Assembly: GCA_014763885.1 (NCBI GenBank)
Contig: JACXUO010000004.1
Location: 1 to 59,031, forward strand
Direction of reading: 5' to 3'
DNA: 59,031 nucleotides
Source: Campylobacterales bacterium
GTDB taxonomy: Bacteria > Campylobacterota > Campylobacteria > Campylobacterales > Sulfurovaceae
Shown here: positions 34,889 to 44,542 of the stretch, in pieces
How positions within the stretch are numbered: position 1 is the stretch's first letter
Layout: every line of letters starts with the position of its first letter
Translations under genes and position numbers: made by a program
Notes under the pieces: generated by a model
What the model was told of the DNA's origin: nothing
The model's database searches: none
What the model saw: the letters and a program-made list of their open reading frames with translations, nothing else

Positions 34889-37018
34889 ATGAAAGAAGAA
34901 ATAAACAATCATGCCATCAACAGAAGAAGCAGCAGAGTACTGGCGCTTTTTATACTTTTTGCGGTGCTGGTGCTCCTGTTCCTCCTCTCTGTGCTCAATA
35001 CGATCCACTCCGACCGGCGTACTCCCAGCGAACATGCAACCATCCATGACCGCTCACTGCGCGGGCCTATTATCTCGGCTGACGGATACACCCTGAGCTA
35101 TTCCCAGAAAACCTACCAGGCTGTCGTACGCGGTGCCAGCATCAAGCCTGAAAAAAGAGAACTTTTTATCAGGTTTTTCAGTATCTACAGCGGTATCCCC
35201 CTCGAAGAGGTACGTGAAAAATTTACCGACAAAAAAGGCCGGCCGGTCCAAGGCAATATCGTTCTCTCCAAGGAGCTCAACGCAAAATCTGCCATGCAGC
35301 TCAAAGAGCTTGCACACAAACTGAGAAAACTGGAGGTCTTTCAATGGGTTGAAAACAGTAACGGTGTCAAGGTACTTTACGGCCTGGATGTCATCGAAAA
35401 TGGTGAGAGCAGACGTTTCCCCCTCAAAGATGTACTCAGCCCGACACTGGGATATGTCGGTGACAGACAGGAGGGGAGGTATATCCGCCCCGAAGGCAGA
35501 AAAGGACTGGAGAGAAAGTACGAAGAGCATATCACCTCCAAAAAAAACGGATATTTCCAGGGGAAAAGGGATGTGATCGGTACAGTCATCCACGACAAGA
35601 ACAGTATGAAGATCAAACGGATCGACGGGCTTGCACTCCACCTCAATATCCCCCTGGCCCTACAGCGCCGCATAGAGATCATGCTCGATGCAATGAAAAC
35701 ACAGATCGATGCCGATGAGATCATTGTGGCGGTGATGAAAAGCGAGACAGGAGAGCTGCTCAGCCTTGCGAGTTCAGAACGTTTTGATCCTGCCCATATC
35801 ACCCAAAAAGATATCCCGGCACTCAACCCGAAATTTGCAGAGTACCCTTATGAAGCGGGATCGGTCCTCAAGCCCCTTTCACTAGCGGTTGCACTCAAAA
35901 ACGGCGTCATCACTCCCGATACCGTCATCGATACAGAAAACGGAAAGATGAAGATAGGGAGATTTACGATCAGGGACGATCATAAGTTCCCCTCATTGAG
36001 CGCTGCGGAGATCATCATCCACTCCTCCAACATCGGAAGCTCCAAAATCTCCTGGAGACTGACAGGGAGGGAGTTCAGGGAGGGGTTGCTTGCCTTTGGT
36101 GTCGCCAAACCCTCGGGGATAGACCTTTCGCGTGATCTGCCCGGAAGCCTCAAATCCCTCCATCTGCTGAACCATGAACTGCACCGTGCCAGCACCTCCT
36201 ACGGATACGGTATGCACATCACCTTCGCACAGCTGCTCAAAGCCTACTCCGCCTTTAACAACGGAGGAACTGCCATGACTCCGAGGATCGTAGACTATCT
36301 TGAAGATGCCAAAGGCAACCGCTATACCCTGGAACCACAGGTGCCGGATCTGCAGGCCATCGACCCAAAGACCGCCCGGACAATCCATAAGATACTTGTA
36401 CGCGTCGTAGAAGAAGGGACCGGGGTCAAAGCACAGTTCCCGGGACTGGAGATCGGAGGGAAAACCGGTACGGCGCACATCGCCAAAAAAGGCCGCTACC
36501 TGCGGGAGTACCACAGCAGCTTTTACGGGTTTGCCAATGACAAAGAGGGCAACAGGTATACCATCGGCGTACTGGTGATCAAAGCGAAAAAATACCTCAA
36601 ATATTTTGCTTCCCAGTCTGCCGTCCCGACCTTCAGAAATATCGTAGAGATCCTGGTCGACCAGAACTACCTGAAACCCGACCTGCAGGAATCCCAGGAG
36701 ATAAAGAGCAATGAGATGATCTACCATATCGAGGAGGAAGAGCCTGCACTGCCGGAGACCCCCGCAGATATGATGGAAGTTGTCGAGAGCAAACCTGCGC
36801 AGGAGAGCGGCACGCCCAAAAAATCAATTACAGAGCTCTTTGAGCTCAAAGCAAAACCCAAAGCAAACCCAGTGCCAAAACCTGCATCCAGACCTGTGCC
36901 GAAGCCTATGCCGAAACCAGCCCCTAGACCAGCACCAAGAGTTACACCGAAACCAGCGCCAAAACCTGCACCTCCACCGAAGGTGAACCTGCACGAGCTT
37001 GACCAGCAGCTCTTTTAA
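34889..37018 (+). CDS. ftsI: Penicillin-binding protein FtsI with proline-rich tail
   Basis: Monofunctional class B transpeptidase for septal peptidoglycan. The 709 residues have a membrane anchor (about 17-40) and an N-terminal PBP dimer domain, then the transpeptidase motifs SVLK (Ser325), SSN (379-381) and KTG (525-527). From about residue 620 there is an unusual tail of acidic and then Lys-Pro-rich repeats (PKPAP, PKPMPKP, RPAP), ending VNLHELDQQLF. Such a tail is not standard in FtsI and could cross or bind the cell wall. Divergent from ftsW. Confidence 0.92.
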   Translation: MKEEINNHAINRRSSRVLALFILFAVLVLLFLLSVLNTIHSDRRTPSEHATIHDRSLRGPIISADGYTLSYSQKTYQAVVRGASIKPEKRELFIRFFSIYSGIPLEEVREKFTDKKGRPVQGNIVLSKELNAKSAMQLKELAHKLRKLEVFQWVENSNGVKVLYGLDVIENGESRRFPLKDVLSPTLGYVGDRQEGRYIRPEGRKGLERKYEEHITSKKNGYFQGKRDVIGTVIHDKNSMKIKRIDGLALHLNIPLALQRRIEIMLDAMKTQIDADEIIVAVMKSETGELLSLASSERFDPAHITQKDIPALNPKFAEYPYEAGSVLKPLSLAVALKNGVITPDTVIDTENGKMKIGRFTIRDDHKFPSLSAAEIIIHSSNIGSSKISWRLTGREFREGLLAFGVAKPSGIDLSRDLPGSLKSLHLLNHELHRASTSYGYGMHITFAQLLKAYSAFNNGGTAMTPRIVDYLEDAKGNRYTLEPQVPDLQAIDPKTARTIHKILVRVVEEGTGVKAQFPGLEIGGKTGTAHIAKKGRYLREYHSSFYGFANDKEGNRYTIGVLVIKAKKYLKYFASQSAVPTFRNIVEILVDQNYLKPDLQESQEIKSNEMIYHIEEEEPALPETPADMMEVVESKPAQESGTPKKSITELFELKAKPKANPVPKPASRPVPKPMPKPAPRPAPRVTPKPAPKPAPPPKVNLHELDQQLF

Positions 37019-37033
37019 ACAGTGTGTAGTAAA

Positions 37034-37858
37034 CTAGATCCAGATATTGTCGATCAGCCTCGGTTTTCCTACCCAGGCAGCGACGAGGATCATCGTATTG
37101 CCCAGCTCAACTTTTTCCAGAGGCCTGAAGGCACGGTCGACGATCGCAACATACTCTACCTCGTCAGCCTCTTTGAGCACCTCCAGCATCTCTTCCTTGA
37201 TCGACGCCGTATCGAGTTTTCCGCCCATGATGAGCTTGGTAGCACGTTTGAGCGAGCGTGAAAGGCATAGCGCCCTGACCTTCTCCTCTTCGCTCATATA
37301 GGCATTGCGACTGCTGAGCGCCAACCCTCTCTCGTCACGGATGATCTCGCAGGGGATGATCTTCACATCCATAAAATAGTTTTTGACCATCTGCATGATA
37401 AGCGCAAGCTGCTGCGCATCTTTTTTCCCGAAGTAGGCATTGTCCGCGCCCGTAAGGTTCAGCAGCTTCATCACGATCTGAAGCATACCGTCAAAATGCC
37501 CCGGACGCTTCTGCCCCTCCAGGATATAGCCGCGGACCGCAGGTGCCCCGATACTGAGTTCATCATGCTCATACATCTGACCGACTGTAGGCATGAAGAG
37601 GATATCCACTTTCGCCAGTTCGCAGATCTTGCGGTCCGCCTCCTCTCTTCTTGGGTAGGCATCCAGGTCCTCCCCCTCCAGGAACTGTGTCGGGTTGACA
37701 AAGATCGATACGATAAGGTGATCATTGTTCTGCCTTGCCTGCTGGATCAGGCTAAGATGCCCTTTGTGCAAAGCCCCCATCGTCGGTACAAAACCTATCG
37801 TTCCCTGAAATGCCCTCTTTGCTTCTTTCAACTCGGCAATCGTACGTGCAATGATCAT
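37034..37858 (-). CDS. panC: Pantothenate synthetase
   Basis: ATP-dependent condensation of pantoate and beta-alanine. The 274 residues include [16 protein letters not shown] (about 25-40), NPTQF, the ATP-binding [14 protein letters not shown] and [12 protein letters not shown]. The ATG at 37858 has TTGAGG six bases upstream; the frame extends to a TTG four codons earlier that overlaps this signal. Confidence 0.95.
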   Translation of the reverse strand: MIIARTIAELKEAKRAFQGTIGFVPTMGALHKGHLSLIQQARQNNDHLIVSIFVNPTQFLEGEDLDAYPRREEADRKICELAKVDILFMPTVGQMYEHDELSIGAPAVRGYILEGQKRPGHFDGMLQIVMKLLNLTGADNAYFGKKDAQQLALIMQMVKNYFMDVKIIPCEIIRDERGLALSSRNAYMSEEEKVRALCLSRSLKRATKLIMGGKLDTASIKEEMLEVLKEADEVEYVAIVDRAFRPLEKVELGNTMILVAAWVGKPRLIDNIWI

Positions 37859-38057
37859 TTCTAACCTCAACTTTCGTTCAATTTTGGTAAAATCTTACCA
37901 AAATAATTAGAAATAAAAAGTTAGAAATCAGAAATGAGAGTATATGGTGCTTGAGCCCTGCTTTTTTATTGAGATATCCCTAAACGTATCGCTTGACAAA
38001 TGCAAACCAAAACTTCTCACTGCTGATTGCTGATTTTGGAAAAGGAACTTTTTCACA

Positions 38058-39152
38058 ATGGACGCGTACGAATACGGCGAACTACTCAAAGACCTCTCTA
38101 CGAAGATGGGGAACATCACCAATATTGTTAAACCTGACAAACTCCATGCACGGCTCGAAGAGATCGAGTCGATGCAGCAGGATCCAAGCTTCTGGAATGA
38201 TGCGGAAAATGCAGGGAAGATATCCCAGGAGAAGACAAGAACCGAGAGGGTCCTTGCTACCTATCACAATGCGAAAGATGCACTTCAGGATGCGATCGAG
38301 TACTTTGAACTTTCAAAAGCCGAAGGGGACGAAGAGACACTCGAGATGCTCTATGAGGATGCACCCAACCTTGAGGCCAATACACAGGCGCTTGAGATAC
38401 AGATGATGCTCAGCGGCAAGCATGACAGCAACAACGCCATCGTCACGATACACCCTGGTGCGGGAGGTACGGAGTCACAGGACTGGGCAAGTATGCTCTA
38501 CCGTATGTATCTGCGGTGGGCGGAACGCCACGGCTTCAAGGTCGAAGTACTCGACTATCAGGCAGGCGAAGAGGCGGGGATCAAGGATGCCTCTTTTATC
38601 ATCAAAGGGGAAAATGCCTACGGTTATCTCAAAGTGGAAAACGGCATCCACCGTCTTGTGCGTATCAGCCCGTTTGACTCCAACGCCAAGCGCCACACCT
38701 CATTCACCTCGGTCATGGTATCTCCTGAGATCGAAGATGATATCGAGATAGAGATAGAGGATAAGGATATCCGTATCGATACCTACCGTGCTTCAGGGGC
38801 GGGCGGTCAGCACGTCAACAAGACCGAATCAGCGATCCGTATCACCCACATCCCGACCAATATCGTCGTACAGTGCCAGAACGACAGAAGTCAGCATAAG
38901 AACAAGGCTTCGGCAATGAAGATGCTCAAATCACGCCTCTATGAGTTTGAGATGGCAAAGAAGCAGGCTGAAATGGATGGGATAGAAAAATCAGAGATCG
39001 GATGGGGGCACCAGATACGCTCCTACGTGCTTCAGCCCTACCAGCAGGTGAAAGATACCAGAAGCAATCAGGCATACAGCAATGTCGAAGCGATCCTGGA
39101 CGGGGATATCGACAAGATGATCGAAGGGGTCCTGATCTCACAGGCAAAGTAG
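38058..39152 (+). CDS. prfB: Peptide chain release factor 2
   Basis: Terminates translation at UGA and UAA. The 364 residues include the stop-recognition SPF tripeptide ([13 protein letters not shown]) and the GGQ loop ([19 protein letters not shown]). Unlike the E. coli gene there is no in-frame TGA around codon 25 and so no programmed +1 frameshift; the frame is continuous. AAAAGGAAC lies ten bases before the ATG. Confidence 0.96.
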   Translation: MDAYEYGELLKDLSTKMGNITNIVKPDKLHARLEEIESMQQDPSFWNDAENAGKISQEKTRTERVLATYHNAKDALQDAIEYFELSKAEGDEETLEMLYEDAPNLEANTQALEIQMMLSGKHDSNNAIVTIHPGAGGTESQDWASMLYRMYLRWAERHGFKVEVLDYQAGEEAGIKDASFIIKGENAYGYLKVENGIHRLVRISPFDSNAKRHTSFTSVMVSPEIEDDIEIEIEDKDIRIDTYRASGAGGQHVNKTESAIRITHIPTNIVVQCQNDRSQHKNKASAMKMLKSRLYEFEMAKKQAEMDGIEKSEIGWGHQIRSYVLQPYQQVKDTRSNQAYSNVEAILDGDIDKMIEGVLISQAK

Positions 39153-39154
39153 AT

Positions 39155-39292
39155 CTACTTTTCCGGTGACTCTTCGGAGTCGTTCTCCTCATCGTTTTTG
39201 GAGAGAAACTTCGTAAGCACGATAGACCCGTAAAATACCACAAAGAGCATCCCTACCGTATAGGCGATATCCAGCAATGTGATCTCTTTCAT
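39155..39292 (-). CDS. 45-aa membrane microprotein coupled to ABC ATPase
   Basis: Reads [20 protein letters not shown], followed by YGSIVLTKFL and a charged tail SKNDEENDSEESPEK. One membrane helix at about 8-30, then an acidic cytoplasmic tail. The start overlaps the stop of the LolD-like gene as ATGA, with AGGGAGAGG just upstream, so translation is very likely coupled. Convergent with prfB, two bases between stops. Not recognised. Position suggests a partner of the ABC transporter or of outer-membrane lipoprotein export. Confidence 0.7.
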   Translation of the reverse strand: MKEITLLDIAYTVGMLFVVFYGSIVLTKFLSKNDEENDSEESPEK

Positions 39293-39939
39293 CCTCTCTC
39301 CCTGAGCGCTTTCTCTTCAAGTGTATAGATCCTGTCACAGCGCGCAGCCATCTCGTGGTCATGCGTCACCAAAAGCAGTGCCGCATTGTTTTCCTTCACG
39401 TAGGCCAACAGGACATCCATTACCAGCGTAGCCGTCTCTTTGTCCAGATTGCCCGTCGGTTCATCGGCAAAGATCACCCGCGGTTTTTTGCTGAGCACCC
39501 TTGCAATCGAAACACGCTGCTGCTGCCCACCCGAAAGGTCTCCGATCTTATGCTCCATCAGTGTTCTGATCTCAAGCTTATCAAGCAGATCCGTATCGAT
39601 CTTCTCTCCCGAAAGCATGGTGGCGACATTGACATTTTCCATAGCGCTCATCCCTTTGAAGAGGTAATGAAACTGAAAGATGATACCGATCTCATAACGG
39701 CGTAAATGTTCCAGTTCCCCCTCTTTCAGCGCATAGAGCTCCTTCCCCAGAAGCTTCACGCTCCCCGTATCAGGTCTTAAAAAGGTAGAAAAGATATGCA
39801 GGAGTGTGGACTTGCCGCTTCCGCTGCGCCCTACGATCGCGGCGGACTCGGAAGCTTCCAGGACAAACTCTATATCTTCAAAGAGAGTATATTCAAAACC
39901 GTGGGAAACCCCAATGGCCTCCAAAAGCGCTTGTGACAT
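39289..39939 (-). CDS. lolD: ABC transporter ATPase, LolD-like
   Basis: A 216-residue ATPase with Walker [10 protein letters not shown] (about 37-45), Q-loop IIFQFHYL, signature LSGGQQQRV (about 134-142), Walker B VIFADEP and the switch H (VTHDHE). The [22 protein letters not shown] pattern matches the LolD/MacB/FtsE class. LolCDE releases lipoproteins for transport to the outer membrane. No permease gene is adjacent, so LolD is the best guess, not proven. Confidence 0.8.
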   Translation of the reverse strand: MSQALLEAIGVSHGFEYTLFEDIEFVLEASESAAIVGRSGSGKSTLLHIFSTFLRPDTGSVKLLGKELYALKEGELEHLRRYEIGIIFQFHYLFKGMSAMENVNVATMLSGEKIDTDLLDKLEIRTLMEHKIGDLSGGQQQRVSIARVLSKKPRVIFADEPTGNLDKETATLVMDVLLAYVKENNAALLLVTHDHEMAARCDRIYTLEEKALRERG

Positions 39940-40030
39940 CGATAATTGCCTTTAAATGAGTTGACTTATTCTAGCATAAAAGATTTTTGAATCATAAACA
40001 GATCGGGGAAGAATCGACAATAGTGTATCC

Positions 40031-40906
40031 CTAAAAGGTGATAGAGACATAGAAGCTGATATCAAATTCGCCATCCTCGCTGAGAAAATTGTTTTTTCTG
40101 TAGATCACATAGGAGGGCTTGGTCGTCGTCTCATAGTCACTCTTGACCAGCCATTCATGATAGACCCAGTGAATGAACTTGAGCATATCCCCATGTTTTC
40201 CCTGCAGGTCGAATTTGGCATACACCCCATCGGATATCTTGAATTTCGGCAAACGCTGAGACGTGATCTTCTCCTCTTTCGGCGTATTGACACAGGCGAT
40301 ATATTGGCACTCTGCCAAAGGAGTGATCGTCGGGTTGTCATGCAGCAAAGCGATCTGGACAGGCTCCTCGATATGGTGGCTCAGGATCCACGTCTGCATC
40401 TTCTGCCATGTCTCTTTTACATTAATGTCATAACCACGGTTACGGATATAATAACTCTCTATCGTAGGCATTTTTACAATTGTAGGTGTAAGCTTGCTGA
40501 AATCAGCCTGCGAGTGCATAGCCTTTTTTGACTGTTTCAGGATTTCGTTCGAATAGCGTTTGTAACCGTCTTGCCGCCAAGCTTTGGGTGTCATGCCGAA
40601 ACGCTCTTTAAACACTTTGATAAAAGAGGACTGCGAACTGTACCCGCACTCGTTGGCAACATTCGAGATCGTGGAGTACTTGTTCGTCAGAAGAAGGTTC
40701 GCCGCCTTCTGAAGCCGGATCGATTTGATGCTCTCATAGATATTTTTCCCGAATGCCTCTTTAAAGATACGATGCATATGGAACTTGCTGACATGCAGAT
40801 CTCTGCTCAGCTCTTCAATATCGATATGCGTATCGATATGCGTATAGATATAGTACATCATAGCATTGGCCAGCTGCGTTCTTTTTTCCAGTGTCACTTT
40901 TTTCAT
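40031..40906 (-). CDS. AraC-family regulator with GyrI-like effector domain
   Basis: A 291-residue transcription factor. The AraC helix-turn-helix pair is N-terminal (about 20-108: IEELSRDLHVSKFHMHRIF, then VANECGYSSQSSFIKVFKERFGMTPKAWR) and a GyrI-like ligand domain fills about 135-291, as in Rob and BmrR-like proteins. Ligand unknown. The gene lies about 150 bases divergent from the biotin carboxylase gene. The TGC-TATAAT box ends ten bases before the ATG, implying a leader of only a few bases. Confidence 0.85.
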   Translation of the reverse strand: MKKVTLEKRTQLANAMMYYIYTHIDTHIDIEELSRDLHVSKFHMHRIFKEAFGKNIYESIKSIRLQKAANLLLTNKYSTISNVANECGYSSQSSFIKVFKERFGMTPKAWRQDGYKRYSNEILKQSKKAMHSQADFSKLTPTIVKMPTIESYYIRNRGYDINVKETWQKMQTWILSHHIEEPVQIALLHDNPTITPLAECQYIACVNTPKEEKITSQRLPKFKISDGVYAKFDLQGKHGDMLKFIHWVYHEWLVKSDYETTTKPSYVIYRKNNFLSEDGEFDISFYVSITF

Positions 40907-40915
40907 AATAGTGCA

Positions 40916-40924
40916 ATTATAGCA
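40916..40924 (-). promoter_or_regulatory. Promoter of the AraC-type gene
   Basis: Minus-strand TGC-TATAAT. The predicted start of transcription falls about three bases before the ATG at 40906, so the mRNA may be nearly leaderless. Confidence 0.45.
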
Positions 40925-41059
40925 TTGATAGAGGATATTTTAGAAGATTTCAGACACTATTTTAAGCAATAATGGACAATAAAGTGCACAATAATTATGA
41001 AGAAATCGGTGTCAAAAACCTCCTATAATAGCATACATTTACCTATAAGGAATAAAAAT

Positions 41060-42482
41060 ATGAAAAAAAATCAACAAAATCCTTATCGCAAACCGCGGTG
41101 AGATTGCCCTGAGAGTTATCCGTGCATGCAAAGAGCTTGACATCCAGAGCGTAGCGATCTACTCGGAAGTGGACAACGAGGGTGTATGGGTACTCAAAGC
41201 GGATGAATCCCATCTGATCAAGGGGGATCTGCTCCAGGCTGACCTCAATTATGAAAATATCATCACTATCGCGAAAAAATCAGGGTGTGATGCGATCCAT
41301 CCCGGTTACGGTTTCTTATCGGAAAACGCCGAGTTTGCCAAAGCATGTGAGGATAACGGCATCATCTTTATCGGCCCCAAAGCTGAACATATCGCCCTCT
41401 TCGGGGACAAGATGGCATCCAAAGTAGCCATGAAAGCTGTCGGTGTACCGGTACTTGAAGGAACGGATGAGCCGATACTGGATAAAAAAGAGGGGGCCAA
41501 AATTGCAGAAGAGATTGGATTCCCGATTATCATCAAAGCAGCTTTCGGAGGCGGCGGCAGAGGTATGAGGATCGTTCATAAGGCGAAAGATTTCGACGCT
41601 ATGTTCGAAAGTGCGACTTCGGAGGCATTGAAGTTTTTCGGTAAAGGAGAGGTGTTTATAGAGAAATATGTTGAGAATCCAAGACATATCGAAGTACAGA
41701 TCATCGCAGACAAATACGGAAATGTCGTACACCTTGGAGAACGTGACTGTTCTATCCAGAGAAGACACCAGAAGGTCATCGAGATCGCTCCCTCACCGAG
41801 ACTGAACAACGAAGTGCGTAAGGAGCTCTTCCGTATCTCCACCAAAGCAATGTTCAAACTGGGCTACGAGAGTGTGGGGACGATCGAGTTCCTGCTCGAT
41901 GAAAATGATACGATCTATTTTATCGAGATGAATACCCGTGTGCAGGTAGAACACCCGGTTACCGAGATCATCAGCGGTATAGACATTATCCAAAGAATGA
42001 TCGAGATCGCAGCGGGCGACAAACTCAAATTTATGCAAGAGGAGATCAGGTTCAGAGGATATGCCATCGAGTTCAGGATCAATGCTGAAAACCCTGAGAA
42101 TAATTTCATGCCCTCAAGCGGGACCATCAGCGCATACCTTACACCAGGCGGTCCGGGAGTAAGGCTTGATACCAGTGCCTATGCAGGCTATAAAGTACCG
42201 ACGAATTATGACTCCATGATCGGGAAGCTGATCGTCTCGGCACTGGACTGGGAAGGCGCGGTGAACAAAGCAAGAAGAGCACTGGATGAGTTCTTTATCG
42301 AAGGACTGCCGACCAATATCCCGCTTCACCAGCATATTGTCAGGGATGAGGATTTTATCAATGGAAAATTCACAACGAATTACCTGGATAAAAAACTTCC
42401 CCAGTTCAGTGTCGTCAATCCGGAGACCAAAAAAGAGATAGAAAGCAAACTCAAATCAATATTTTCGAAATTTCTCTTTTAA
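41060..42482 (+). pseudogene. Biotin carboxylase, frameshifted near the start
   Basis: ATP-grasp biotin carboxylase of acetyl-CoA/pyruvate carboxylase type. ATG at 41060 has AAGGAA upstream and a TATAAT at 41024. After the ATG come eight A's (41063-41070); the frame then stops at CGG-TGA within 15 codons. With seven A's the frame would read KKINKILIANRGEIALRVIRACKEL, the conserved start, and continue as a 473-residue protein. The downstream open part starts with a GTG at 41169 without the conserved start. Motifs present: HPGYGFLSEN, GGGGRGMRIV (ATP loop), ERDCSIQRRHQK, FIEMNTRVQVEHPVTE. No biotin carrier gene is adjacent. Could be accC or pycA. Confidence 0.75.
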
Positions 42483-42582
42483 TCCCGTATGGTAAAAAGA
42501 TGCAACAGATGAATCCGTTTTTCGGAAAAATATACTAAGAGGATTTAAAAGATAAAGATAAAAAAGGGAGGGAGAGAAAGTG

Positions 42583-42610
42583 CTATAAACGGCAATAGCG
42601 CCGTTTATAG
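42583..42610 (-). terminator. tsf terminator
   Basis: Perfect 11-bp stem CTATAAACGGC / GCCGTTTATAG with a six-base loop, seven bases after the tsf stop; the minus strand then reads toward CCCTCCCTTTTTT. Confidence 0.7.
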
Positions 42611-42616
42611 AAATGA

Positions 42617-43678
42617 TTATGCCATTTGAGCAGCAACTTCAGCAGCGAAGTCTTCTTCTTCAACTTCGATACCTTCACCAACCTCAAGTCTGATGAATTT
42701 AACGATCTCAGCTGTACCGCCAGCTTTTTTCGCTTCTTCTTCAATGAACTCAGCAACAGTTTTGCTGTCATCCATTACAAATTTTTGATCAAGCAGACAC
42801 TGCTCTTGGTCAAGTGTCGTGTTGTCAAGGATAAATCTTGAAACTTTACCTGGAAGGATTTTGTCCCAGATCTGCTCTGGTTTACCTTCTGCAGCAAGCT
42901 CTTTTTTCATCTCTTCTTCGGCTGCCGCAAGTACTTCATCAGTCAATTGAGACATAGATACGTACTGTGGTACGTTCTTAAGAGGCTTACCAAGTCTTAC
43001 CAGCTCTTCGTTTTCTTTTTCGATCGCGATAATTCTACCTTGAGTTTCCGCTGCAACAAACTCTGGATCAAAATCTTTGTAAGAAAGTGTAGACGGGCTC
43101 ATTGCTGAAGCGTGCATTGCTACACTCTTAAGTGCCGGTTTGATTTTTTCAGCAGTCTCTGCTGAGTCACATTTTGCCTCAACGATCACACCGATCTGCT
43201 TGTTAGCATGAAGGTAACCGTTTACTGCAGAAGTCTCATCAGCTGTAAGCAGACCTGCTCTTCTTACAACAAGGTTTTCACCGATTGTTGCGATATTGTG
43301 TGCCATAAACTCGCTGAACGCCTGTCCGTTGATCTCTGACGCGTTGATCGCATCAGCATCCGCAAGGTTATTTGCAAATGCATGATCAGCGATCTGAGCA
43401 AGGATGTTTTGGAATTTTTCATTCTGTGCAACGAAGTCAGTTTGTGAGTTCACTTCGATCACAACTGCTTTGTCACCTTCAACTTTTACTGCGATTGAAC
43501 CTTCAGCAGCGACTTTGCTTGCTTTCTTCGCAGCAGCACCGATACCTTGGTCTCTCAGCCAAGCAACCGCTTTGTCCATATCTCCGTCAGACTCAGTCAA
43601 TGCTTTTTTGCAGTCCATCATCCCTGCATCAGTCATCTCTCTGAGTTTTTTGATCTCTTTTGGTCCAAAGTTTGCCAT
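42617..43678 (-). CDS. tsf: Elongation factor Ts
   Basis: Nucleotide exchange factor for EF-Tu. The 353 residues start MANFGPKEIKKLREMTDAGMM and include VEVNSQTDFVAQNEKF in modified form (VIEVNSQTDFVAQNEKF, about 72-88). The ATG at 43678 follows AAGAAT; the frame extends upstream to 43702, overlapping the rpsB stop, but homologues start at MANF. It follows rpsB by four bases, the normal rpsB-tsf operon. Confidence 0.96.
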   Translation of the reverse strand: MANFGPKEIKKLREMTDAGMMDCKKALTESDGDMDKAVAWLRDQGIGAAAKKASKVAAEGSIAVKVEGDKAVVIEVNSQTDFVAQNEKFQNILAQIADHAFANNLADADAINASEINGQAFSEFMAHNIATIGENLVVRRAGLLTADETSAVNGYLHANKQIGVIVEAKCDSAETAEKIKPALKSVAMHASAMSPSTLSYKDFDPEFVAAETQGRIIAIEKENEELVRLGKPLKNVPQYVSMSQLTDEVLAAAEEEMKKELAAEGKPEQIWDKILPGKVSRFILDNTTLDQEQCLLDQKFVMDDSKTVAEFIEEEAKKAGGTAEIVKFIRLEVGEGIEVEEEDFAAEVAAQMA

Positions 43679-43682
43679 ATTC

Positions 43683-44306
43683 TTACGCCTCCGCCGCATC
43701 ATCGTTACCTGGGATAAGGTAGTCTACCATATCAGGATCACAGTTTGTATCCACCGGTGCAACCACTTTCATACCAAGTCTTCTTGCTTCTTGTACTGCA
43801 ATGTGCTCTTTTACTGTATCGATGACAAACATGATATCAGGAAGCTTTTTCATGTGTCTGAAACCTTCAAGGTAAGAGTTCAGCTTCTCTTTTTTTCTTC
43901 TGAGCATCAATGCTTCTTTTTTCGTAAGAAGGTTGATCTGACCGCTCTCTTCCATCTGCTCGATGATTTCAAGCTTTCTGATAGATTTTTTCATTGTTGG
44001 GTAGTTTGTAAGCATACCTCCCAACCATCTTTCAGCTACGTAAGGCATACCTGCTCTCTCTGCATGCTCTTTGATCGCCTGTTTTGCCTGTTTTTTTGTA
44101 CCGACGAAAAGAACAGTCTGTCCTTCTGCTGCTGCGTCTCTTACTACATTGTATGTATATTTGAAGTATCTCAGTGTCTTTTGCAGATCGATAATATAGA
44201 TATTTTTTCTTGCTCCAAAAATATATTTTTTCATTTTTGGATTCCATCTTCTTGTCTGGTGACCGAAGTGTACACCACACTCAAGTAGATCTTTCATTGT
44301 TACCAT
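43683..44306 (-). CDS. rpsB: Ribosomal protein S2, C-terminally short
   Basis: S2 of the 30S subunit, first gene of rpsB-tsf. The core is standard: [52 protein letters not shown], and [21 protein letters not shown] near the end. The protein then stops as AAEA at residue 207. S2 of E. coli is 241 residues and I recall about 260 in Campylobacter, with an IRAV/IRSI-type helix after GNDD. That final helix is absent here, as if removed by an in-frame deletion that left a short acidic end. Leader structure and promoter lie upstream. Confidence 0.93.
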   Translation of the reverse strand: MVTMKDLLECGVHFGHQTRRWNPKMKKYIFGARKNIYIIDLQKTLRYFKYTYNVVRDAAAEGQTVLFVGTKKQAKQAIKEHAERAGMPYVAERWLGGMLTNYPTMKKSIRKLEIIEQMEESGQINLLTKKEALMLRRKKEKLNSYLEGFRHMKKLPDIMFVIDTVKEHIAVQEARRLGMKVVAPVDTNCDPDMVDYLIPGNDDAAEA

Positions 44307-44344
44307 ATTTTGCTCCTTGGTATAAAATTATTCAATTACTGAAG

Positions 44345-44450
44345 GCTGATGCCTCGCCATAGGTTTGGTCCTCTGTAGTCCTTAACGCTCCATCAGCGCA
44401 ACCTTTCAAGGAATAACTACATGAGTATTTCTACTTCCCTCAGGGAAATA
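44345..44450 (-). ncRNA. Structured rpsB mRNA leader
   Basis: The minus-strand leader between the promoter (44470-44465) and rpsB can form TATTTC...GAAATA with an inner TTCCC-TGA-GGGAA, and a closed domain with a perfect 7-bp stem GCTGATG / CATCAGC (44345-44351 with 44391-44397) around a GC-rich interior. Such leaders often mediate autoregulation of ribosomal protein operons. No match to a named family is claimed. Confidence 0.4.
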
Positions 44451-44464
44451 CGAGTCGCGATTTT

Positions 44465-44470
44465 ACTATA
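44465..44470 (-). promoter_or_regulatory. rpsB-tsf promoter -10
   Basis: Minus-strand TATAGT; the expected leader to the rpsB start at 44306 is about 150 nucleotides. Confidence 0.45.
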
Positions 44471-44542
44471 AGTAGGATTAAAAAGAGATAAAAATAAAAG
44501 CGGGGAAATGGGGAAGAGAAGCAGGTGTGGAGCTAAAGCGCA

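Noticed and set aside
43404-44288. 294-residue plus-strand frame
   Set aside because: Antisense to rpsB-tsf.
44340-44400. tRNA gene in the rpsB leader
   Set aside because: The closing stem is 7 bp, but there is no anticodon arm or T-loop consensus and no CCA end.
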